DNA of 20,345 nucleotides from a virus: IMG/VR virus record IMGVR_UViG_3300042691_016555, positions 1 through 20,345 of that record; one strand, given 5' to 3'. This document shows positions 1 through 8,516 of the stretch, one piece after another. Position numbers and translations under genes: made by a program. The first letter of the stretch is position 1; every line of letters starts with the position of its first letter. The notes beneath the pieces are model-generated. The model did no database searches and had not been told where the DNA came from. It saw nothing but the letters and a program-made list of their open reading frames with translations.

Positions 1-42
1 AGGGATATAGTGTTCAATGTAATCTACAAATAAAATAATCAT

Positions 43-3000
43 ATGGCAGGAATAACAGAATATTATAACAACTTACGCAGCCTAATTCATAATAATCTAC
101 AGGTTCCTGTTTATAGTGAAAGCACGTTTGAGAATCAGAATGTAGAGTTGCCTTGCGTTGTATTTAGTCGTGACAATACCATTGGAACACAAACGATGGA
201 TGGACCAAGTGTAAGATATGAAACGGTTACATTTGATTGTAAGGCCAAGACAATAGAAAAAGCAGAAGAGATGCGTACATTTATCATATCATTGCTGAAT
301 GGATATGATAGTGAAATACAAATAGTTTTGGACAGCAGCGTAGATGAGTTTGATATTATAACTGGTATATACAGCAGACAAATATCATTCACCGTTACTT
401 GGAATGCTGACATAGAATATGTTCAGCCTGTTATTGGAGCAGGTACAGCAAATCAAGTAGCAATATGGAAAGATAGATATATTCTTACTGGTAGTAATGT
501 AATGACCATTACTGGCAGCAATGTAGATTTTGTAGGCAATGTTACCGTAAGTGGAAGTTTGATAGTTGCTGGTGGATTTGTAGTTGATAATGCTATTTCA
601 GCCAGTTATGCCGCTACAGCCAGTTATGTAGAAGGATTGGTTACAGGCACAGCCAGTTATGCTTTACAAGCACTAACCGCATCATATGTAACTGGATTAC
701 CTGCTACATCTTCTTGGGCGTTCAATGCTCTAACAGCAAGTTATGTAGAAGGCATTCTAAACGGCACAGCCAGTTATGCTAGTTTTGCCAATAGTGCCAG
801 TTATGCAAGCAGTGGTGGCACTATAACAAGTTCGCAGCAGTTGAGCAATAATGGTGGTTTTGCGTTCAACAACACAAACAATGTTACTTTTGGACAAATC
901 ACCGCATCAGCAATACAAGTTCAGGTATTGAATGTAGAGATAGTAACAAGCAGCGTATCATTTGTTACAGGAAGTTTGACCGTATCTGGTCCTCTTGTTG
1001 CTAATGGTGGAGTTACAGGAAGTTTAGAAGGAACTGCCAGTTATGCTTTACAGGCTCTTACCGCATCTTTTGCACTAAGTTATAGTGGCACATCAGGCAC
1101 AAGTGGCACCAGTGGAACCAGTGGCACAGCCGGTTCAAGTGGAACCAGTGGCACAAGCGGAACAGATGGCAGCAGCGGAACCAGTGGTCAAAATGGTAGC
1201 AGCGGCACAAGTGGCACCAGCGGAAGCAGTGGGTCAAGTGGAAGCAGTGGTTCATCTGGCACATCTGGAACCAGCGGCAGCAGTGGCAGTAGCGGAACCA
1301 GCGGAGAAGACGGTTCAAGCGGCAGCAGCGGAACCAGTGGAACCAGTGGTTCATCTGGAACAAGTGGTCAAGATGGAACGAGTGGCACAAGCGGTACCAG
1401 TGGTCTAAATGGAAGTATATATAATGGTAATTCTACCACAACTTTAGCAATCACAGGTTCTGGAACAATAAACTTAGTTGTAGAAACTGGATTAGCATAT
1501 ACAATAACACAAGATATTACTATAGTATATGACCTTAGTAATTGGATGGATGGTACAATATCATCTTATAATCCATCTACAGGAGATTTGAGTGTTGTTA
1601 TTTACGCAAGTTCAGGTTCTGGAACATATAGTGTTTGGCAGACAAACCTCAACGGAGCAGTTGGTGCTGCTGGCTCAAGTGGAACCAGCGGCAGCAGTGG
1701 CACATCTGGAGCAAATGGTAGTAGCGGAACCAGCGGTGAAAATGGCAGCAGTGGAACCAGTGGCTCAAGCGGAACAAGCGGAAGCAGTGGAACATCTGGT
1801 GAAACTGGAACAAGTGGTTCTAGTGGCAGCAGCGGCACATCTGGTCAAAACGGCAGCAGTGGCACCAGCGGAGAAAGTGGAACCAGCGGGTCAAGTGGAA
1901 CAAGTGGTCTTACAGGCTCAAGTGGAACCAGCGGTGTAAATGGCTCAAGTGGCACAAGTGGTGCAAACGGAAGCAGTGGAACGTCTGGTCAAAATGGCTC
2001 AAGCGGAACTTCTGGTGAAAGTGGAACCAGTGGTTCTAGCGGAACAAGCGGTCTTACAGGTTCAAGTGGCACCAGTGGTCTTACTGGCTCAAGCGGCACA
2101 AGTGGTGTAAATGGAACATCTGGCACAAGTGGAGAAAATGGTTCAAGTGGAACCAGTGGTCAGAATGGCAGCAGTGGCACATCGGGTGAAAGTGGAACCA
2201 GTGGTTCTAGTGGAAGTAGTGGCACCAGCGGTCTTACTGGCTCAAGTGGCACCAGTGGCGTAAATGGTACATCTGGAACATCTGGTGAAAATGGTTCAAG
2301 CGGCACATCTGGTCAAAATGGAACAAGCGGAAGTAGTGGCACCAGCGGAGCAAATGGAGCCAATGGCAGCAGCGGCACAAGCGGAACAAGTGGCACAACT
2401 CCAACCAGCATAGATTGGAATAATATTACTGGTATAACAAACACCAGCCAGTTTGCTGGTACAGCAAGTTATGCCATCACCGCAAGTTATGCCCTAAATG
2501 GTGGTAGTGGTGGCACAGCAACAACCGCAAGTTATTTGCTGGGTAATGCAAGCAGTTCTTATATTCAGTTTGCTGAGACAGTAAATGCTACAGATGCCGT
2601 GGCACAACTAACTTGGAACAGCGACCTTGGAACGCTAAAACTTGGATTGCGTGGAGGAAATGTAAATCTTCCAATCGGCTTTGAGGAAATAGCATATGTA
2701 TATAATGCTGAAGCAACCGCACTAAGCAAAGGAGAAGTTGTATATGCTTCTGGTTCAGCAACAGATAAAGTTGCTGTAAAAAGAGCCAACTCTTCAGCAG
2801 ATGCTACATCAGCACGCACATTTGGTATTGTATTAGAAAGTATAAATGCCGCTGAAACTGGATATGTAAGTACTCGCGGACTAATCAAAGATATAGACAC
2901 ATCAATGTATAATGAAGGTGATGTTCTATATGTTTCTACATCTTCTGGACAACTAACAAACATAAAGCCACAAGCACCAATCCATCTTGTATATGCCGGT

Positions 3001-4560
3001 ATAGTAACAAGAGTAGGTGTTGGCAATGGCAGCATATTCACTCTTATACAGAATGGTTATGAACTTGATGAACTACACGATGTTAGAATAGTATCTCCAG
3101 TAGATGGTCAAATCATTGTAAAAAGTGGTTCATTGTGGATAAACAGCAATGAAGTCAATATTACTGGTAGTGTTCTTGGCACAGCAAGTTATAGCATAAA
3201 CTCTGCTACATCTTCTATATCAAGAAATGTGATTGGATTGGAAGGAGAACCAGTCAATATTACAGCGACTGATAATAGCGTACAAATAAACTCAACATAT
3301 GATATTATTCTTACTCCACTTAGTGATGTCACGATTGGTGGCTCTGGAGAGTTATATGTCGGTAGCCAGATAGATTTACTGGGAACAGATGGTACTATAA
3401 ATGCAGTCACATTGAATGCTGATAAGGCAAGTATTCCAAGCATTACAGGTTCATTACTTGGCACAGCAAGTTTTTCTAATGATACAAAGTTTATTTCATT
3501 TGCGAGTTCTTCTGTTTATATGGGAGAAAGCAACAAAATATCAACTGGTGCATCAAATGTAATGATTGGAATAAGTAGCTCGGCAGCAATAACCACTGCT
3601 AATAATACCATACATATTGGACCATCTGCTGGTAGGGCTATAACAACTGGTATTAGCAATGTACTTATCGGAAGCCTTACAGGAGCATCAATAACAGATA
3701 GTAGTAATAATACAATAGTTGGTAATGGAGCACTAAGATTTGCGACAGGTGGAACCCAAAATACAACACTTGGTAGATTTACACTTAGAAACTTACCATC
3801 TGGGTCAAATAATATTGCGATAGGAGCTTCTGCTGCAACTGGTTCAGTTGCTCACGATGACTCAATAGCAATAGGAACAAACGCACAAATATTAGCAGGA
3901 GCATCAAATGCTATTATCATCGGCACAAACTCAGTATCATCTGGAAGTAATAGTATAGTAATCGGTACAGCAACTCATACAAAAACGCATATATTTGGAA
4001 GATTACATACAGCAGATATTGAGGCAAAAACGATTACTGCGTCTTTACAGGGAACATCAAGTTATGCGATGATGGCACTAACTGCTTCGTATGCACTAAA
4101 TGCTGGTTCTGGTGGTAGTTCTACATCCGCAAGTTATGTATCTGGCTCTGGAGTATATGCCACGAATGGTATTATAACAACATTTACTTCTAGTTATGCC
4201 AACTTGACATATATTACAGCAAGCGAAATGTATGCGGCAGGAACAAATATATTTGGTGATAGTTCGTCCGATGTTCATAGATTTATAGGCACAGTACAAG
4301 CAACTGGTTCTGTTATTATAACAGGCTCACTTAGTGTAATAGGACCAATAACTGGAACGGCATCATATTCTACAACAGCAAGTTACAGTATAACTTCCAC
4401 TACGGCGAGTTATAGTGTAAATGCTACATCAGCAAGTTATAGTATAAATGCTACATCGGCATCATTTGCTACTACTGCTTCATACGCATTGAATGCCGCA
4501 TCAAGCCCAACAGTTTCTGGTATAACAATACAAGATGTATGGATGTATAGCGGTTTGTAA
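43..4560 (+). CDS. Tail-terminator-like (DUF3168-type) domain fused to a giant fibre
   Basis: This 1505-residue protein is modular. Residues 1-125 resemble the DUF3168 tail completion/terminator family: a PVY segment near the start, a conserved P-C-V-V-F strand, a helix with EKAEEMRTFI, and a closing strand YSRQISFTVTW. Residues 185-345 are TASY-type beta repeats. Residues 349-457 and 541-786 are Gly-X-Y tracts separated by a compact beta domain (458-540). About 845-1030 is a globular domain of a kind found in phage fibres (KGEVVYASG, NEGDVLYVS). About 1148-1322 are YadA/Hep_Hag-like head repeats (NNTIVGNGAL, SNNIAIG), followed by more TASY repeats. No C-terminal autochaperone is recognisable. 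Such repeats are usually trimeric and adhesive. The upstream sequence lacks a clear Shine-Dalgarno, and the start sits in a CATATG context. The N-terminal assignment is from sequence resemblance only; the fibre part is much surer. Confidence 0.85.
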   Translation: MAGITEYYNNLRSLIHNNLQVPVYSESTFENQNVELPCVVFSRDNTIGTQTMDGPSVRYETVTFDCKAKTIEKAEEMRTFIISLLNGYDSEIQIVLDSSVDEFDIITGIYSRQISFTVTWNADIEYVQPVIGAGTANQVAIWKDRYILTGSNVMTITGSNVDFVGNVTVSGSLIVAGGFVVDNAISASYAATASYVEGLVTGTASYALQALTASYVTGLPATSSWAFNALTASYVEGILNGTASYASFANSASYASSGGTITSSQQLSNNGGFAFNNTNNVTFGQITASAIQVQVLNVEIVTSSVSFVTGSLTVSGPLVANGGVTGSLEGTASYALQALTASFALSYSGTSGTSGTSGTSGTAGSSGTSGTSGTDGSSGTSGQNGSSGTSGTSGSSGSSGSSGSSGTSGTSGSSGSSGTSGEDGSSGSSGTSGTSGSSGTSGQDGTSGTSGTSGLNGSIYNGNSTTTLAITGSGTINLVVETGLAYTITQDITIVYDLSNWMDGTISSYNPSTGDLSVVIYASSGSGTYSVWQTNLNGAVGAAGSSGTSGSSGTSGANGSSGTSGENGSSGTSGSSGTSGSSGTSGETGTSGSSGSSGTSGQNGSSGTSGESGTSGSSGTSGLTGSSGTSGVNGSSGTSGANGSSGTSGQNGSSGTSGESGTSGSSGTSGLTGSSGTSGLTGSSGTSGVNGTSGTSGENGSSGTSGQNGSSGTSGESGTSGSSGSSGTSGLTGSSGTSGVNGTSGTSGENGSSGTSGQNGTSGSSGTSGANGANGSSGTSGTSGTTPTSIDWNNITGITNTSQFAGTASYAITASYALNGGSGGTATTASYLLGNASSSYIQFAETVNATDAVAQLTWNSDLGTLKLGLRGGNVNLPIGFEEIAYVYNAEATALSKGEVVYASGSATDKVAVKRANSSADATSARTFGIVLESINAAETGYVSTRGLIKDIDTSMYNEGDVLYVSTSSGQLTNIKPQAPIHLVYAGIVTRVGVGNGSIFTLIQNGYELDELHDVRIVSPVDGQIIVKSGSLWINSNEVNITGSVLGTASYSINSATSSISRNVIGLEGEPVNITATDNSVQINSTYDIILTPLSDVTIGGSGELYVGSQIDLLGTDGTINAVTLNADKASIPSITGSLLGTASFSNDTKFISFASSSVYMGESNKISTGASNVMIGISSSAAITTANNTIHIGPSAGRAITTGISNVLIGSLTGASITDSSNNTIVGNGALRFATGGTQNTTLGRFTLRNLPSGSNNIAIGASAATGSVAHDDSIAIGTNAQILAGASNAIIIGTNSVSSGSNSIVIGTATHTKTHIFGRLHTADIEAKTITASLQGTSSYAMMALTASYALNAGSGGSSTSASYVSGSGVYATNGIITTFTSSYANLTYITASEMYAAGTNIFGDSSSDVHRFIGTVQATGSVIITGSLSVIGPITGTASYSTTASYSITSTTASYSVNATSASYSINATSASFATTASYALNAASSPTVSGITIQDVWMYSGL
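1087..1413 (+). repeat. Gly-X-Y (GTSG/GSSG) tract 1 of the fibre gene
   Basis: About 36 consecutive Gly-X-Y triplets, mostly GTS and GSS with occasional GQN, GED and GQD, and no proline. The protein repeat is near perfect but synonymous codons vary widely, so the DNA repeat is imperfect. Such tracts form extended trimeric stalks, either collagen-like or polyglycine-II-like. Confidence 0.9.
1663..2400 (+). repeat. Gly-X-Y (GTSG/GSSG) tract 2 of the fibre gene
   Basis: About 82 Gly-X-Y triplets. A loose higher-order period of GSSGTSG followed by GEN, GQN, GES, GLT, GVN or GAN recurs many times. No proline or lysine is seen. Several sub-blocks (GES-GTS-GSS-GTS-GLT) recur within the tract, suggesting internal duplication and scope for length change by recombination. 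Confidence 0.9.
3484..4008 (+). repeat. YadA/Hep_Hag-like head repeats in the fibre
   Basis: The encoded segment carries repeats of about 14-25 residues with alternating small and hydrophobic positions, such as NNTIHIGPSAG, SNVLIGSLTG, NNTIVGNGAL, NNIAIGASA and SNSIVIGT. This is the pattern of the left-handed beta-roll head of trimeric autotransporter adhesins, also common in phage fibres. Confidence 0.75.
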
Positions 4561-4590
4561 AATCTAAACAATATATATTAGGATAATATT

Positions 4591-4959
4591 ATGGCATACA
4601 CAGATATAAAACAACTAGCAAGTCAAATACTACACGCCACAGAAAGTATTGTATATACGGCCCCAACAAGCAAGTCCGTAGAAATAGGCAATATGTGGTT
4701 TTACAACTATACTGGCACGGTTCAGTCGGTTCAGGTATATTTTCCATTTACTGCCACAGTTCCTACAGCCAGTTTTAGTGCTTCTTTTGCCATACAAAGA
4801 TTGAGTGAAGGCATTAGCGGTTCTGCTGTGCTTGAGTTGGCACCAAAAGTTCCGTTTGTATTGAACAGTGTAACTGGCTCTCATAGTGAAAAAATAACAA
4901 TGAAATGTTCGCAAACAGCATCTATCAATGTTGTAATATATGGCAGAGAACAGACATAA
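4591..4959 (+). CDS. Small beta-rich virion-type protein
   Basis: 122 residues, strongly predicted to be all-beta. The pattern of an early YTAPTSKSV strand, a W-F-Y-N-Y-T-G strand, a central acidic segment and a final VVIYGRE strand resembles small phage structural proteins whose N-terminal motif is L-Y-T-A-P and whose C-terminus is a short beta strand ending in G-x-E. These are usually encoded near tail or fibre genes and are thought to be virion components. A recognisable RBS (AGGATAA) lies about 8 bases upstream, and the gene follows the giant fibre by 30 bases, consistent with co-transcription. The exact location in the particle cannot be told from sequence. Confidence 0.8.
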   Translation: MAYTDIKQLASQILHATESIVYTAPTSKSVEIGNMWFYNYTGTVQSVQVYFPFTATVPTASFSASFAIQRLSEGISGSAVLELAPKVPFVLNSVTGSHSEKITMKCSQTASINVVIYGREQT

Positions 4960-4962
4960 TAT

Positions 4963-5955
4963 ATGCTACGCAGTACAAAATATCCACGACTAGGTAATAA
5001 ACTTGGATTGTCATATAAAAGTGTCAATCCAGTTGTAATAAGTGCTGCACCAGCAACTCCTACTTGGTATGGCACAAATACAAAAGGATTTAGTATAGGT
5101 GGAGCCGGTGGTGGAAATGTCGCAGATAAAGCAACATTCAGCACAGAAACAACTGCTGCACAAACATCAGCAAATCTAACAGCGGGTAGAGCACAAATAT
5201 CCAGCGGAGGAAATGATACTCAGGCATATTATATTGGTGGAACAGATGCATCAGACGTTTCACAAACAAGTGCCAATAAACTTACGCACAGCAATGATAC
5301 AATGGCATCAAATACTTCTGCCGCATTACCTGCTGCTCGTTCTGGTATTCTTGCTGCCGTATATACTACAGCAAATTATAGTTATGGTGGTTCTGCTGGT
5401 GCAAACTCTAATGACCAATCCGCAGCATACAAAACCACATATAGCAATGACACGACTGCGGCACAAACTTCTGCCAATCTTGCCACAGGCAGAGCAAGCG
5501 GTATGACATTGAGTTCTGATACGGCTGCTATGTATTTTGGTGGATTTAGAAACGTACCGAGTGGATTTACTCAGCAAACTATTGCCGATAAAATGCCTTT
5601 TAGCACAGAAACTAGTGCAAATAATACATCACTTGCTTTGCCTACGGCAAGAGCATATGGAAATTATGGTTCTATCAATAGCACACTAAATACTAAAGGG
5701 TATTTGTCGGCATCAAATACTACAAATACTTTTACAAAAGTAACATATAGCACAGATACTGCCAGTAACCTGGCGGCTACAGGTATTCAACAAGGCTCTG
5801 GTATGAGTAGTACAACCATTGGATATACTCTTGGAGGCTATACAACCACGCAGGTTGTAACTGCTTATAAATTCACGGTATCAAGTGAAACTTCCGCAAC
5901 AATATCCGCAATGAACAAAAGCGTAGCAAAATCACAATCAGCAGGATGTTGCTGA
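4963..5955 (+). CDS. Kelch-like beta-propeller protein, copy 1
   Basis: 330 residues containing about six blades of some 50 residues. Each blade has a di-glycine or equivalent core strand: FSIGG near residue 42, YYIGG near 88, YSYGG near 139, MYFGG near 190, KGYLS near 245 and GYTLGG near 287. Between these, a recurring K-x-x-(F/Y)S-x-(D/E)T element is followed by a patch ending in (L)(P/T)-x-(A/G)R. The Kelch-type GG signature suggests a beta-propeller, probably a receptor- or glycan-binding or decorating virion protein. It starts three bases after the preceding stop. It is paralogous to the gene at 6752-7702, with the same order of blade types. No signal peptide or enzymatic motif is apparent. 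The fold is well supported; the function is inferred. Confidence 0.8.
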   Translation: MLRSTKYPRLGNKLGLSYKSVNPVVISAAPATPTWYGTNTKGFSIGGAGGGNVADKATFSTETTAAQTSANLTAGRAQISSGGNDTQAYYIGGTDASDVSQTSANKLTHSNDTMASNTSAALPAARSGILAAVYTTANYSYGGSAGANSNDQSAAYKTTYSNDTTAAQTSANLATGRASGMTLSSDTAAMYFGGFRNVPSGFTQQTIADKMPFSTETSANNTSLALPTARAYGNYGSINSTLNTKGYLSASNTTNTFTKVTYSTDTASNLAATGIQQGSGMSSTTIGYTLGGYTTTQVVTAYKFTVSSETSATISAMNKSVAKSQSAGCC

Positions 5956-6509
5956 AAAACTTTATGAACTACCAAATAGATAAAATAGTAAATGAAAAAA
6001 AGAACGAACTAGAGGCTGCGTTTCACGCCATCAATCAGGCACGCAGCAACTATCAAATACAACACTTTGTTGTTGGACAGCACGATACTGAGCCAAGACA
6101 ATATGCTCAATGCGTATTGGAACTTCAGGTTCGCACGTTCAATCTACGCCGCCAAATGGTGGAAAAAAGGAAACTACTAAAGAAAATATCAGCAACAACA
6201 GACGCTGATGAAAAAGAACTATTGACCATTGATTTAGAAGAGATGGAGTTGGGATTGGAAAATCAAGTGCGTGAATGGAATGTATTATATCAAATGTTCA
6301 GCAATATGCCAAAATATACATACGAGCAGATACAATCTGGCGAAGAAGAATATTGGCAGTTGCGTCTCGCAAGACAATCGCAGGAAGAAATACTTGCTCA
6401 CGGCAGAATAGGTGTAGGCAATCTTGACGCATTATGGCAATCAAAAGCCATAGATAATCCAGCCATAGCATTTATAGAACAGCACAAAAAACCAGAATTA
6501 CCAGAATGA
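5946..6509 (+). CDS. Helical phage protein of unknown function
   Basis: 187 residues, mostly charged alpha-helix with coiled-coil potential around residues 65-110 (NLRRQMVEKRKLLKKI and the acidic stretch that follows). The C-terminal half holds a distinctive EEEYWQLRLARQSQEE helix followed by GRIGVGNLDAL. The chosen start overlaps the stop of the preceding propeller gene by 10 bases, suggesting translational coupling. A second ATG at 5964, just past that stop, is an equally plausible start. I recognise no family with a known role. Its position between two propeller genes suggests a virion linker, chaperone or assembly partner for them, but this is inference from context. Confidence 0.75.
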   Translation: MLLKNFMNYQIDKIVNEKKNELEAAFHAINQARSNYQIQHFVVGQHDTEPRQYAQCVLELQVRTFNLRRQMVEKRKLLKKISATTDADEKELLTIDLEEMELGLENQVREWNVLYQMFSNMPKYTYEQIQSGEEEYWQLRLARQSQEEILAHGRIGVGNLDALWQSKAIDNPAIAFIEQHKKPELPE

Positions 6510-6748
6510 AATATTTTACATATAATCTAAAGCCAGTAGGACCAGGTGAAGCAATGGGTCCATCAAGATACTTACCTCCAGATAGTTTGACTGGATATGT
6601 TGTCAGCGACCCTCCATACATTTATTATGGTGCAGCAGATATAGAAAGCCTTGATATACTAAAAGATTTCAACGCCGTGGAAATACCAAAAGCAGAATTT
6701 GATGCTGTATATAGTTCAAGTATGCAACCATTTCCTCCCATTGTATAA
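6506..6748 (+). CDS. Small conserved-looking phage protein, unknown
   Basis: 80 residues with no recognised domain. The start overlaps the preceding stop in an ATGA junction, which is strong evidence that it is translated in the same operon. The sequence is rich in proline, tyrosine and aspartate (SRYLPPDSLTGYVVSDPPY) with a short helix around DIESLDILKDF. It could be a small adaptor between the neighbouring helical protein and the second propeller. No function is claimed. Confidence 0.7.
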   Translation: MKYFTYNLKPVGPGEAMGPSRYLPPDSLTGYVVSDPPYIYYGAADIESLDILKDFNAVEIPKAEFDAVYSSSMQPFPPIV

Positions 6749-6751
6749 CTT

Positions 6752-7702
6752 ATGTTTATTACTCTAAAAAGAACATATATCCAATCTTTTTATTGGTATG
6801 GAAACAATATCAAAAGTTTTAGTATGGGTGGAACTACCGGACCTGTTGTAACTACAGATAAACTAAACTATTCTACGGATGCTATTACTGCACTAACCAG
6901 TGCAAACTTGCCAGCAGCAAGAGCACAGCAAACTTCTGGCGGAGGAAGATATTGGGGATATGCGATAGGAGGCATTGATACTACAGATACTAGCCAAACT
7001 AGTGCGGCAAAAATAACATATAGCAACGATGTAAATTCATCTAACGCCAGTGCGGCATTGCCAGCCGCAAGGTCTTCTATCAAAGGAGCATCATATTATA
7101 CAGCATTATATAGTTATGGCGGAAATAGTGCAACCAACTCAAATGACCAAACTGCGGCTTACAAAACCGTTCTAAGTAATGATACTACATCAACAGTAAG
7201 TTCTGCTGATTTGACCACTGGTCGTTCTAATGGTGGAACTGCAAGTTCCGACTCATTTTCTGTATTTCTTGGAGGATTTAGAAATACTTTTACTACATTT
7301 GTAAGCCAAACATTGGCTGATAAAATGCCATTTGCCACAGAAACAACAGCAAATAATACATCATTGGCATTGCCAGTAGCAAGAGGATGGAACTCTTATG
7401 GAAGCATAAATGGCCCTATTACATCACGAGGATATTTGACTGGAACTGCGGGAACATATAATATCCAAACTTGGATGAGAATAAACTATAGCACAGATAC
7501 TTGTACAAATCTTAGTGCTGCATATGATGTAGTAATAAGTCAAGCATCTGGGCATAGTAGTCAAACTGCTGGATATAGTTTAGGTGGATACTCTGCTACG
7601 CAAGTATCAAATGCATATAAACTAACATTTTCCAATGATACTCTAAATACCAATATTGATTTCAAGACAATAGCAAAAGGTCAATGTTGTGGCGTTGGAT
7701 AA
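6752..7702 (+). CDS. Kelch-like beta-propeller protein, copy 2
   Basis: 316 residues, paralogous over its whole length to the 4963-5955 product but lacking the first 20 or so residues of that protein. Blade core strands appear in the same order: FSMGG near residue 23, YAIGG near 70, YSYGG near 120, VFLGG near 171, RGYL near 227 and GYSLGG near 274. Shared inter-blade elements include ADKMPF-(S/A)TET and NNTSLALP-x-AR. The C-terminus ends in a cysteine-rich CCGVG, against SAGCC in copy 1. The gene begins three bases after the previous stop. Duplication followed by divergence fits two receptor-binding or decoration proteins of different specificity; a heteromeric assembly is also possible. Confidence 0.8.
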   Translation: MFITLKRTYIQSFYWYGNNIKSFSMGGTTGPVVTTDKLNYSTDAITALTSANLPAARAQQTSGGGRYWGYAIGGIDTTDTSQTSAAKITYSNDVNSSNASAALPAARSSIKGASYYTALYSYGGNSATNSNDQTAAYKTVLSNDTTSTVSSADLTTGRSNGGTASSDSFSVFLGGFRNTFTTFVSQTLADKMPFATETTANNTSLALPVARGWNSYGSINGPITSRGYLTGTAGTYNIQTWMRINYSTDTCTNLSAAYDVVISQASGHSSQTAGYSLGGYSATQVSNAYKLTFSNDTLNTNIDFKTIAKGQCCGVG

Positions 7703-7745
7703 AATATAAAAACTACTTTAGAAATTGGCAATCATATATATCAAT

Positions 7746-8516
7746 ATGAAATATGCTGATGGTCCAAGATACGAGAAGGTTTATATACCTGTAGTACTAC
7801 GCATCAAAAAAGACGCCGTAGAACATTACAACTATATAGAAACAATAAAAGCAGGCAACTCTACTGCTCATATATTATTTGGTGGTGGCATTTATTATAT
7901 GTGTATCAGCAGGGATGATAATGTATCTGTAGAAGAAAAGACAATGGAGCCTATTGGCTTTAGAAATGAAAAACTTGAGCAACTGAAAATATTAGCAGAT
8001 AAGTTCAACTGTGCCAGAAGAAGTGATTATGGCGATATTATTGATACGCATCGCAGAAAATGGAAGAAGGTTGTACATCCTATGCGTTGCGATGGCAATC
8101 TAACTTGGTGGCAGCGTATGCAGAACCAATATATAATCAATACAATAAATGGTCAGGAAATACCATTAGCACAGCGTAGAAAAGATTTATCCGCCAAAAT
8201 AAACATCTCAGAAAGCCTTATATCTGCTATGTTCAGGCAGGGCTTGGAAATAAAGCACTGGTGCTATAAAGGCAAAAGATTAGATGGTCTTAGTTGGGAA
8301 GAATATTTTAGTGGCAAACGCAATGATGAGTTTTTTCATACCAATCTATTATTCAAGAAAGGCGATGAAGAAATATATTATGAAACATTGCGTGAAACTG
8401 GTAAAAATATTGGCGTAAGCCACCAGACGCTAAGAGTGGCACTGCTAAATAACGCAGATACAATAAACGGATATAGTATTATACGTTCTTCTTCTTCTTT
8501 AGATAATCGTTCATAA
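7746..8516 (+). CDS. NUMOD1/HTH-like DNA-binding protein without a visible nuclease
   Basis: 256 residues from the ATG at 7746; a TTG at 7725 would add seven residues and is less likely. The C-terminal half has two segments resembling the NUMOD1/IENR1 modules of homing endonucleases. The first, about residues 145-185, has ISESLISAMFRQGLEIKHW. The second, about 205-250, has LFKKGDEEIYYETLRETGK followed by NIGVSHQTLRVALLN and GYSI, in the usual order of beta hairpin, helix-turn-helix and glycine-tyrosine strand. The N-terminal half (KYADGPRYEKVYIP and on) contains no GIY-YIG, HNH or LAGLIDADG signature that I can see. It may be a regulator or a nuclease-less relic of a homing gene. The last 38 bases overlap the convergent gene at 8479-8715. 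Confidence 0.6.
   Translation: MKYADGPRYEKVYIPVVLRIKKDAVEHYNYIETIKAGNSTAHILFGGGIYYMCISRDDNVSVEEKTMEPIGFRNEKLEQLKILADKFNCARRSDYGDIIDTHRRKWKKVVHPMRCDGNLTWWQRMQNQYIINTINGQEIPLAQRRKDLSAKINISESLISAMFRQGLEIKHWCYKGKRLDGLSWEEYFSGKRNDEFFHTNLLFKKGDEEIYYETLRETGKNIGVSHQTLRVALLNNADTINGYSIIRSSSSLDNRS

Noticed and set aside
1058-1408. Open frames on both strands inside the Gly-X-Y tract
   Set aside because: They arise because the repetitive GGN-ACN-AGN codons lack stops in other frames. Their products are low-complexity (Trp/Phe/His-rich or Ala/Val/Glu-rich) and no start signals are seen.
1087-2400. CRISPR-like regular DNA repeats
   Set aside because: The periodicity is in-frame triplets of a Gly-X-Y protein, without unique spacers or constant direct repeats.
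2565-3041. 158-codon minus-strand frame in the fibre gene
   Set aside because: It lies opposite a conserved fibre domain, with no separate regulatory signals; treated as a shadow.
5213-5506. Alternative plus-strand frame inside the first propeller gene (and a minus-strand one at 5326-5577)
   Set aside because: Composition is atypical (His/Leu/Ile-rich) and the frame of the propeller, with its repeated GG blades, explains the region fully.
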